A stretch of 64,000 bases of DNA from Rikenellaceae bacterium. GTDB taxonomy: Bacteria; Bacteroidota; Bacteroidia; Bacteroidales; Rikenellaceae. The translations under genes and the position numbers were made by a program. Below, one piece after another: positions 16,136 through 23,430 of this stretch. Location: positions 1 to 64,000 of the forward strand of contig SUZL01000006.1 of NCBI GenBank assembly GCA_015059925.1. The letters run 5' to 3'. Each line of letters opens with the position of its first letter. Within the stretch, counting starts at the first letter, position 1. The notes under the pieces are model-generated. The model worked only from the letters and a program-made list of their open reading frames with translations. It had not been told where the DNA came from and did no database searches.

Positions 16136-17644
16136 CTAAAGGTCGTGGCCGCAGTACGACAGATTAAAACTCTTATTGCAAATCGGGAAATCCGAGATTC
16201 CCTCGCCACGCACGGCCAGCGCCAGCGCCAACCAGTTGTGCAGGCTGGGATCTTTGATCTTGTAGGTCGCAATAGCGCCCTGAGTATCGGTCAGCGCAAC
16301 GTGGCATATCTCGCCTCGCCAACCCTCCACCAGCGAGAAGGCCAACGAGCGGGCCTTGAGCGGTGAGCAGTAGTCGGGGCGGGCAATCTCCGCGGGCTTG
16401 TAGCCCTCGAGCAGCGCCACGATGTAGTCGGCCGACTGCAGCACCTCGTCGCAACGCATCCTCAGGCGTGCCATCACATCGCCATCGTGCTGGAGCACCA
16501 TCTTGTGTTGCAGGCGGGTGTATGCCCCGAAGGGGTGCGAAAGGCGAATATCGCGTCCCACGCCACTCGCTCGGGCGGCCATACCTACGCCACCGATGCG
16601 CGCCATCTCCGTCTTGGGTACGATGCCGCACTGCTCAAAACGCGAGAGCAGCGAAGGCGACGAGGCAATATCCTCCACAACCTCGTTGTAGCGGTGGCGA
16701 ATCTCCTTCACGTTCTCTGCGATCATCCGTATCTTCTCCTGCGTCAGAGGCTTGTTCGTTCCCGCAGGGCGTATCAAACCCTTGCCGAAGCGGTTGCCGC
16801 ACCACGCCTGCGTGGTGTTGATGGTCATCGTTCGCAGCGCCTCACACGCCACCTGTCCGAGCTGATAACCAACATCCATCGACAGCGCTCCCGTGTCGGC
16901 AATGTGCATCGCCATACGCTCCAACTCCAGCGCTACGGTGCGCTCCGTCGAGAGTGCCTCCGACGCTGTGCCCAGACCGAGCTTCTCCACCGTCGTGCAG
17001 TAGGCCGTCGAGTGCGCTATGGCACTATCGCCCGCGATGGACTCCGCTATCAAGGTCTGTCGCAGACGGTTCTGCGTTGCGGCGAACTCGTGCTCCACGC
17101 CTCGGTGCTGGTAGCCCAACGCAATCTCCAGATGCAGCACATTCTCGCCGTTGCAGATAAATCGGAATGCTCCCGGCTCGATGATACCCGCGTGAATCGG
17201 GCCTACGTTCACCTCGTGCAACGAATCGCCCTCGATCGAGTAGAAGGGGTAGTTGTCGATGGTCGAGTTGCGGTTGCGGCGATCGAACGAGAAACGCAAG
17301 GGCTTGCACCAAGGCATCGAGTCGAACTCGACGTTATACAGCTCCGCAATCTCGCGCTCGAAGGGGTGAAGTGCAGGGTGCAGGGCCGTGAGCGATGGCA
17401 GAGCCACGTCGTCGTAGTACTCCATACGGAACGACGAGATCATCACTCGATGCTCCTCATCGTCGGCCAGCAGAAGATAGAAACGCAGAGCCTCGCCATC
17501 GGGCACAGCGAAGTAGTGTACGACGTGGTAGCGTCGTTGCTTGAGTCGCTCGCTCAGATCCTCATACAGAGCGGCATACCCAACATCGGGCACATCCTTC
17601 AGCTCCACCGAGGCGGCAAGGTTGTCGGTCGTGTAGTATATCAT
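16136..17644 (-). CDS. HyfG/HycE-like large subunit lacking all Ni-Fe cysteines (NuoC-NuoD fusion)
   Basis: This 502-residue protein joins a NuoC-like domain (residues 1-about 125, with PFEREIAELYNVEF) to a NuoD-like domain (from VNVGPIHAGIIEPG). The fold markers are strong: LGYQHRGVEH, IAHSTAYCTTVEKLG and DIRLSHPFGAY. The N-terminal Ni-Fe motif R.CG.C aligns with SIAGDS (residues 202-207), giving Ala204 and Ser207. The C-terminal DPCxxC aligns with NLSYCG (494-499), giving Ser496 and Gly499. No hydrogenase Ni-Fe centre can form. It ends just after this motif without a maturation peptide. This matches the Ehr (energy-converting hydrogenase-related) class, whose reaction is unresolved. Confidence 0.87.
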   Translation of the reverse strand: MIYYTTDNLAASVELKDVPDVGYAALYEDLSERLKQRRYHVVHYFAVPDGEALRFYLLLADDEEHRVMISSFRMEYYDDVALPSLTALHPALHPFEREIAELYNVEFDSMPWCKPLRFSFDRRNRNSTIDNYPFYSIEGDSLHEVNVGPIHAGIIEPGAFRFICNGENVLHLEIALGYQHRGVEHEFAATQNRLRQTLIAESIAGDSAIAHSTAYCTTVEKLGLGTASEALSTERTVALELERMAMHIADTGALSMDVGYQLGQVACEALRTMTINTTQAWCGNRFGKGLIRPAGTNKPLTQEKIRMIAENVKEIRHRYNEVVEDIASSPSLLSRFEQCGIVPKTEMARIGGVGMAARASGVGRDIRLSHPFGAYTRLQHKMVLQHDGDVMARLRMRCDEVLQSADYIVALLEGYKPAEIARPDYCSPLKARSLAFSLVEGWRGEICHVALTDTQGAIATYKIKDPSLHNWLALALAVRGEGISDFPICNKSFNLSYCGHDL

Positions 17645-17647
17645 AAC

Positions 17648-19051
17648 TTAGAATGTTACAATTTTATCAATTATATTACTCAGCATCGCTGGCTGCCACA
17701 ATCCCAGCACGATGGCCGCCACGATGAGCGAGAGGGCGCTGTACGACAATCGGCGGTTGATCTTCGAGAGGTGCAGCTCGTCCTGATTGGGCTGATAGCA
17801 GAGCTTTATTATGCGGAAGCAGATCGAGTAGATCACTACGCACAGCAGCAACAACATCGTTGCCAGCAGCAGCCAATTGCCGCCCGAGATGGCCTGCTTG
17901 AAGATCATCAGCTCCGAGATAAATAGCGGCGAAGGGGGGAATGCCAGCACTACAACCATACCCACCAGAAGGCCGATGGCTCCCACCTTGTTGATGCTGA
18001 TGTAGTCGCCGATTCGGTTGATGCGGTAGCCGTTATATACCTGACGTACGACGGCAATCTGCAGGAACAGACTGCTCTTGATGAGCGTGTGGCACACGAC
18101 GTGGAACAGCGCCGCCCATACGCCAATGCCACCTACGCCGAGGCCGATGGCCGCGATACCCATATTCTCGACCGTTGAGTACGAGAGAAAACGCTTGTAG
18201 TTGTTCGTGCGGCGCAGGAACAACGCTCCCACAATCAGACTCAGCACTCCGACGAGCAGGATGACGTGTCGCACCCACTCGAAAACGGGTGTCTCGGCAA
18301 AGAGTCGATAGACGCGGAAGATGGCCAGAAAACCGGCATTGACCAGCGCCGTCGAGATGATTGCTGAGGCGGGCGCAGGGGCTGCGAAGTTGGCATCGAC
18401 ACCGATGGTGTAGAGCGGGAAGATCTCCATCTTACAGCTATATCCCGTTATGATCAGCAGGAATGCAACCTTTAGGTAGAGCGGATTTCCGTTGGCGATA
18501 AGCTGTTGCAGATCGTTGTAGCTCAGTGAGTTGTTTGACGCTGCGGCCGAGAGCAGCAGGATTCCGAGGTAGGCGATGGCAATACCCGTCGAGCAGACGA
18601 ACAGATACTTCCACGTCGCCTCGAGCGTCGCCTTCGAGTGGCGGTGGTAGATGATACCCGCTGCGCAGAGCGTCGTGGTCTCGAGCAGAATCCACGTTAC
18701 GGCGATGTTGTCGGCAAAATACACTCCCGTGATGGAGGTTATGAGCAGCATCAGCAGGGCGAAGTAGTTTCTGTAATTCGTTATCTTGTCATCCTTCAGA
18801 TACTCCTGCGAGTGAATCAGTACGAACGTTGCCACAACGGCCAGCAGTGCGTAGAAGAGCGTTCCCAACTCGTCGAAGGTGAAAAATCCGCCCGACGAGG
18901 TGAGGTATGCCCCGCCCAGCCACAGCATTGCGGCAAAAATGGTATGTACGGCCATATAGAGGCCGCAGAGGATGTGAACCACCTTTCGGCTCTTGGCAAA
19001 GAAGCACGCAGCACTTATTGCCAGCCATATTGCGAAGAATATATAAATCAT
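17648..19051 (-). CDS. hyfF: HyfF-like antiporter-type membrane subunit (NuoN/NuoL/MrpD family)
   Basis: This 467-residue polytopic membrane protein of the proton-translocating antiporter family has about 13-14 helices. It shows the lysine-bearing helices typical of the family, with PASAIISTALVNAGFLAIFR near the middle (compare the 'PxHVSxxM' region of complex I) and LRRTNNYKRFLSYSTVENMG, a well conserved HyfF/MrpD loop. It should provide one ion pathway in the membrane arm. It lies 3 bp from the large-subunit gene and 5 bp from the hyfE-like gene. Confidence 0.86.
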   Translation of the reverse strand: MIYIFFAIWLAISAACFFAKSRKVVHILCGLYMAVHTIFAAMLWLGGAYLTSSGGFFTFDELGTLFYALLAVVATFVLIHSQEYLKDDKITNYRNYFALLMLLITSITGVYFADNIAVTWILLETTTLCAAGIIYHRHSKATLEATWKYLFVCSTGIAIAYLGILLLSAAASNNSLSYNDLQQLIANGNPLYLKVAFLLIITGYSCKMEIFPLYTIGVDANFAAPAPASAIISTALVNAGFLAIFRVYRLFAETPVFEWVRHVILLVGVLSLIVGALFLRRTNNYKRFLSYSTVENMGIAAIGLGVGGIGVWAALFHVVCHTLIKSSLFLQIAVVRQVYNGYRINRIGDYISINKVGAIGLLVGMVVVLAFPPSPLFISELMIFKQAISGGNWLLLATMLLLLCVVIYSICFRIIKLCYQPNQDELHLSKINRRLSYSALSLIVAAIVLGLWQPAMLSNIIDKIVTF

Positions 19052-19056
19052 AGCCT

Positions 19057-19686
19057 TTAGTCCTTAACGTGGGTTAATGAATCGCTGTCGTTGGTGTGGA
19101 TCTGGTCATCGACTTTGGTCATAAATAGGCCGAGCATCAGCACCGACATCAAAATATCGAGCATAATGGCGGCGTTGATCAACATCGGCATCTCCACGCC
19201 GATAGCCATCGAGAAGAGGAACACGCCGTTCTCGATAACGAGAAATCCGACCATATGCGAGAAAATTCTCGAACGCAACACTATCAGAATCAATCCACTC
19301 AGCAGAGCGTACAACGCCACGCCGAAGAAGATCATATGCACCGACGAGTCGGCAACGTAGTACGTTGTGATGGCACTCACCACAAGGGCCGTGAACGAGA
19401 GCATCAGCGAGTTGAACTGCGACGTGCCGGAGCTCTTCACGCGGTTGATGTTGGTCTGGCGAATCACGCGCATCAGGATCGCAGGGACAATGAGCGCTTT
19501 GAAAATCAGCGTCTCGAGAATGATGAACGAGAGCTCCAACCATTCGAGCGTATGCAGTCTGAGCAGAGCAATGCCCAGCAGCAGCCATCCCTGATAGGCG
19601 ATGATGGTCGCGTAGTTGCGGAAGCGCTCAACGATTGAGATGTAGATGAGCGTTATGATGTATAATATAATGAGCGAAAGTAACAT
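19057..19686 (-). CDS. hyfE: HyfE-like membrane subunit (NuoK-related)
   Basis: This 209-residue membrane protein has about six helices. The C-terminal part carries the NuoK/HyfE signature MVGFLVIENGVFLFSMAIGVEMPMLIN (quoted in pieces: GFLVIENG, then GVEMPMLINA), including the conserved glutamate of ENG in the membrane. HyfE proteins couple the peripheral module to the antiporter-like subunits. Order and spacing in the operon match hyf/hyc-type clusters. Confidence 0.86.
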   Translation of the reverse strand: MLLSLIILYIITLIYISIVERFRNYATIIAYQGWLLLGIALLRLHTLEWLELSFIILETLIFKALIVPAILMRVIRQTNINRVKSSGTSQFNSLMLSFTALVVSAITTYYVADSSVHMIFFGVALYALLSGLILIVLRSRIFSHMVGFLVIENGVFLFSMAIGVEMPMLINAAIMLDILMSVLMLGLFMTKVDDQIHTNDSDSLTHVKD

Positions 19687-19689
19687 ATC

Positions 19690-20604
19690 CTAAATATTAA
19701 TATCCAACTGCAACAGATAACCGATGAAGAATATCAGCGCCGCGAGGGCCGAAATCGTTACGATGAACGTGGTGTTGCGCACCAGCTTGTTGCGCGCCTG
19801 CGTCGATTCCACAACACCCACCGACACTCCCGTCAGCAGGATTGCCAAAGGCACGGCCAACCACCAGTGGAAGCAGCCGGTCGCAACCACAGCGTTGGCT
19901 GCAATCATCGAGAAGCAGGCGGTCTTGATCCAGCCGGCGATGTGGATCATACCCATATCGATACCGCTGTAATCGAGACACATAACCTCGTGAATCATCG
20001 TCAGCTCGAGGTGCGTGCGCGGATCATCCACTGGCACGCGGCCCGACTCGACGAAGGTGATCTTGACGAAGAGATATGCCGTCAGCACCATCACGATCGT
20101 CAGGTGCAGGTTCAGCGACTGCTCGCTCTCGAAAATATCGGCAAACGACGTGTAGCCGCAGAACATAGCCAGCGTAGCGAAGCCAATCATCAGCGCAGGC
20201 TCGATGAGCGCTCCATACAGAGCCTCGCGTGCAGCACCCATACCCTCGAACGATGAGCCCGTATCCATCGCCGCCAGAATTATCGCCACGCGAGCCAGAG
20301 CCAGCGTGTAGGCGAAGCAGATCACATCGCCCTCGAACGAGATCAGGGGATAGAGGTCGGCTACGGGAATCATAAGCATAGCCACGATAGCGGCTCCGAG
20401 ATATACGGCGGGTGCTATGCGGAACAGCGCCGTTGTGGTGGTCGAATAGACCGTTCCCTTGCGTAGCAGCAGCGAGACGTTGCGAACGTGCTGCATAAAT
20501 GGCAGGCCCTTTCGTCCCGCCAAAAGGGCGCGTGTGCGGTTGATCACTCCCGGGATGGCGATGGCAACCACAATCATCAGAATTGTATTAAGCAGAATTC
20601 CCAT
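19690..20604 (-). CDS. hyfC: HyfC/HycD-like membrane subunit (NuoH family)
   Basis: This 304-residue membrane protein is related to NuoH, the subunit that anchors the peripheral arm in the membrane. The key cytoplasmic loop is recognisable as FVESGRVPVDDPRTHLELTMIHE, quoted here as ESGRVPVDDP and THLELTMIHE, with its conserved acidic and arginine residues. The N-terminal segment NRTRALLAGRKGLPFMQ also matches the family. About eight helices are expected. It starts 3 bp after the upstream hyfB-like gene. Confidence 0.88.
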   Translation of the reverse strand: MGILLNTILMIVVAIAIPGVINRTRALLAGRKGLPFMQHVRNVSLLLRKGTVYSTTTTALFRIAPAVYLGAAIVAMLMIPVADLYPLISFEGDVICFAYTLALARVAIILAAMDTGSSFEGMGAAREALYGALIEPALMIGFATLAMFCGYTSFADIFESEQSLNLHLTIVMVLTAYLFVKITFVESGRVPVDDPRTHLELTMIHEVMCLDYSGIDMGMIHIAGWIKTACFSMIAANAVVATGCFHWWLAVPLAILLTGVSVGVVESTQARNKLVRNTTFIVTISALAALIFFIGYLLQLDINI

Positions 20605-20607
20605 ACG

Positions 20608-22596
20608 CTAAATTAAATTAAGGAGTGAAAGAACAAATATCGCAACGAGGAACAGCAGCGCAAAGAGGATGTAGTGGTTGATCTTTCCCGTTCGCAGCTT
20701 CATTATTCGCTTGTTGATTATGCGCAGCAGCTCCACCCACCACTCGGCCAGCAGACGGTCGATCTTATCCTTGTGGCGCACGTTGTAGTTGTGCGTCGAG
20801 GGGAATATCTCGCTCTTGCCGACGGCACGGCCCTCGACGGTGTTCTGCGTGAGCGATGTGGCGATTGACTCCAACCCCTCGGCGAACGACTCGCCCGTAT
20901 ATTGCATACGGATGTTGGGCGAGGTGAAACCACAACCCCACGTCGGGCCCTTCTCAACGGTGCGTGAGCCTTGTGCGCGGCTCTTGATGACGTAGAGCAG
21001 CGTGATAACTATGAGTATGAGCAACGCCGTGAGCGACAATCGGCTCAGGGCCGATGCGGCGTAGTAGTCGATGAAGATGGCCTCGGCATCGGTGAGCGCA
21101 CAGACCGTTCGCTCGACGATGCGGATGGCGTACTGCGGGAAGAGACCGATCATAATCATTCCCGCCGCAGGGATTCCCATAGCGGCAATGCGCAGGCTAT
21201 CCACCTCCTCCGACTCGGCAACGTGGTGGTCGCGTGGCGAGCCGAGGAAGAGCGTGCCGTAGAGTTTCGTAAAGGCCAAAACGGCAATGCCTCCAATCAG
21301 CGCCAGAGCCAAGATTCCCCCGGCCGCGTAGAGCGTATTCACGCCGTCGCGCACGCTGTCCAGCATACCTAAATAAATCAGGAACTCGCTCACAAAGCCA
21401 TTCATCGGCGGCAGAGCGCAGATGGCAACCGTAGCCAGCAGGAACAGAATTGCCGTTACGGGCATATATTTGGCCACACCTCCGAAGCGGTCGAGCAGCG
21501 TCGTGTGCATCTGCGAGTATATGTTACCCGCACCAAAGAAGAGCAGCGACTTGAATAACGAGTGGTTGATCGTGTGCATCAGCGCACCGCACATCGCCAG
21601 CATAGCCACACCCGTATGGCCCGCAGCCATCGAGAGCGTCGCAATGCCCAAGCCGATGAAGATCACGCCCACGTTCTCGATACTCGAGTATGCCAATAGT
21701 CGCTTCACGTCGTTCTGCACGGCGGCCAGAATCACACCCCACAGACCTGTTACGATACCCGCCGTGAGGATCACTACGCCCGCCGTATGAATCTGCTCCA
21801 CAGCCGTCATTTGGCTCACGACGCGAATCACGCCATAGACACCCGTCTTAATCATCACGCCCGACATTATGGCCGAGACGTGCGACGGAGCGGCAGGGTG
21901 AGCCTCCGGCAGCCAGACGTGCATCGGGAAGAGTCCCGCCTTCATTCCAAAGCCGAGAAGGAACAGAATGAAGATTCCCGTATTCGTGCCCTCGGCAAAG
22001 CAGCGGCCCAAGGCCGAGAATGAAGCGCTGCCCGTCGCAGCCTCCGCACCGACAAATCCCGCCACGAGGAAGATGAATCCGACGTGCATCATCACCAGAT
22101 ATGCCAACGCTGCACGCAGCACCTCGGGACGCTCGGCATCGAACAGAATCAGGATGAACGAGGCGATGGTCATCAGCTCCCACGCAAAGAGGAAGAGAAA
22201 ACCGCCGTCGGCCATCACTACGAGCATCATCGACACTACGAGCAGCACCAATGCCGTGTAGTGGAGCGAGATGTGTGCCGAAGATTTTTTGTTGAGGTAG
22301 TGGGCCAGATAGCCGCGCGAGTAGAGCGCAGTCGCAATGCCCGCCACGCCGATTATCAGCAGGAATATGGCCGAGAGCGAGTCAATCGCAAGCGCTCCCG
22401 TATCGACCACCGAGCGAATCGACGATGCCACCTGAATCGCATCGCCGCCTGCGAGTGTCGCAATCGAGGGTACGGCCACCGCAAGGGCTGCCGCCGCGAT
22501 TGCCGCAAACGAAACCCACACCTTGGCTCGCAGAGGCGAAAGGAATATCGCCGCCACAAGCAGAGCAAGGGCTATGAGCAGATAGAGATAAAACAT
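20608..22596 (-). CDS. hyfB: HyfB/HycC-like antiporter-type membrane subunit (NuoL family)
   Basis: This 662-residue protein, close to the length of E. coli HyfB, has about 14-16 membrane helices. The diagnostic stretch LPEAHPAAPSHVSAIMSGVM followed by IKTGVYG is present, along with LLAYSSIENVGVIFIGLG and PPMNGFVSEFLIYLG, all typical of HyfB/HycC and NuoL. A late cytoplasmic segment (TWGCGFTSPNIRMQYTGESF) and a C-terminal helix follow. It is the first gene of the complex operon, 72 bp after rsmE on the same strand. Confidence 0.9.
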   Translation of the reverse strand: MFYLYLLIALALLVAAIFLSPLRAKVWVSFAAIAAAALAVAVPSIATLAGGDAIQVASSIRSVVDTGALAIDSLSAIFLLIIGVAGIATALYSRGYLAHYLNKKSSAHISLHYTALVLLVVSMMLVVMADGGFLFLFAWELMTIASFILILFDAERPEVLRAALAYLVMMHVGFIFLVAGFVGAEAATGSASFSALGRCFAEGTNTGIFILFLLGFGMKAGLFPMHVWLPEAHPAAPSHVSAIMSGVMIKTGVYGVIRVVSQMTAVEQIHTAGVVILTAGIVTGLWGVILAAVQNDVKRLLAYSSIENVGVIFIGLGIATLSMAAGHTGVAMLAMCGALMHTINHSLFKSLLFFGAGNIYSQMHTTLLDRFGGVAKYMPVTAILFLLATVAICALPPMNGFVSEFLIYLGMLDSVRDGVNTLYAAGGILALALIGGIAVLAFTKLYGTLFLGSPRDHHVAESEEVDSLRIAAMGIPAAGMIMIGLFPQYAIRIVERTVCALTDAEAIFIDYYAASALSRLSLTALLILIVITLLYVIKSRAQGSRTVEKGPTWGCGFTSPNIRMQYTGESFAEGLESIATSLTQNTVEGRAVGKSEIFPSTHNYNVRHKDKIDRLLAEWWVELLRIINKRIMKLRTGKINHYILFALLFLVAIFVLSLLNLI

Positions 22597-22668
22597 TGTT
22601 AAAAAATAAAAATTAACCTACTTCCGTTACTCCTTCTCGGGGCTTGCATTGCCCGAAAGGATTGTGCA

Positions 22669-23379
22669 TTAGAGTCCGTTAATCGTCGCCACCATTATGG
22701 TCGCTGCTACGGCTGCGGTCTCTGTGCGCAGACGCTGGCTTCCGAGCGAGATGGACTCAAAACCGTTTTCGAGCGCAAATTTAATCTCTTCGGGCGAAAA
22801 ATCACCCTCGGGGCCGATTAAAATTAAAATATTTTCATTTTTTTTAATAATTGCGGGCAGATACTCCCTCTTTTCAAACGAGGGATCGCAGTGGGCAATG
22901 AACTTTTGTCCGTCGAAAGGTCGGGTGATGATCTCGCGCAGTGGCGTCAAATCCTCCAAAATGGGATGATATGCCTTCAGCGACTGCTTCACGGCCGAGG
23001 TGATGACGCGCAGCTCTCTCTCGTGCTTGATTGCGCGGCGCTCGCTGTGGTCGCTCTCGATGGGGATGATGCGGCTCACGCCCACCTCGGTGGCCTTTTC
23101 GAGGAACCACTCGAAGCGGTCGATGTTCTTCGTCGGTGCTACGGCCATCGTCAGCGAGTAGGGTAGCGGTTCATAATCGCTCTGGGTCGAAACCACCTCG
23201 ACGGTGCAGTGGTGCTGGTGTGCCTCGACGATACGGCAGAGGTGCATATTTCCCCGTCCGTCGGTGATGTGCAGGCTGTCGCCCACGCCCAGACGCAGTA
23301 CTCTAACGCAGTGTTTTGACTCCTCGTCGCTGAGCGTGTAGAGGGGCGGTGTGATATCAGGTGCGTAAAATAGTTGCAT
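22669..23379 (-). CDS. rsmE: 16S rRNA (uracil1498-N3)-methyltransferase RsmE
   Basis: This 236-residue SPOUT methyltransferase modifies U1498 of 16S rRNA. An N-terminal PUA-like domain (about 1-70, with SKHCVRVLRLGVGD) precedes the SPOUT domain, which shows KNIDRFEWFLEKATEVGVSRIIP, quoted as two pieces FEWFLEKATE and GVSRIIP, then LIGPEGDFSPEE and the knot-forming SLGSQRLRTETA. Length and motifs are typical. It diverges from the M3 peptidase gene across a symmetric promoter-like palindrome. Confidence 0.95.
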   Translation of the reverse strand: MQLFYAPDITPPLYTLSDEESKHCVRVLRLGVGDSLHITDGRGNMHLCRIVEAHQHHCTVEVVSTQSDYEPLPYSLTMAVAPTKNIDRFEWFLEKATEVGVSRIIPIESDHSERRAIKHERELRVITSAVKQSLKAYHPILEDLTPLREIITRPFDGQKFIAHCDPSFEKREYLPAIIKKNENILILIGPEGDFSPEEIKFALENGFESISLGSQRLRTETAAVAATIMVATINGL

Positions 23380-23396
23380 AACTTAGTGTTAAATAT

Positions 23397-23412
23397 TACC
23401 TTTGCAAAGGTA
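23397..23412. promoter_or_regulatory. 16-bp palindrome made of two back-to-back -7 elements
   Basis: TACCTTTGCAAAGGTA is a perfect palindrome in which each half is a TAnnTTTG -7 element, one per strand. On the plus strand a TTG at 23374-23376 lies 20 bp upstream, a good -33 spacing for the M3 peptidase gene. The minus-strand -33 element for rsmE is not clear. Confidence 0.6.
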
Positions 23413-23430
23413 TTAATATAAATTTAAGTA

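Noticed and set aside
15356..17644. A functional [NiFe] hydrogenase
   Set aside because: All four Ni-Fe cysteines and all four proximal-cluster cysteines are substituted, as read from motif alignment.
13937..23379. Many long open frames on the plus strand opposite the hydrogenase-like operon
   Set aside because: They are shadows produced by high GC and biased codon use; the translations are rich in R, H and Q and show no domain motifs, while the minus strand has well recognised families.
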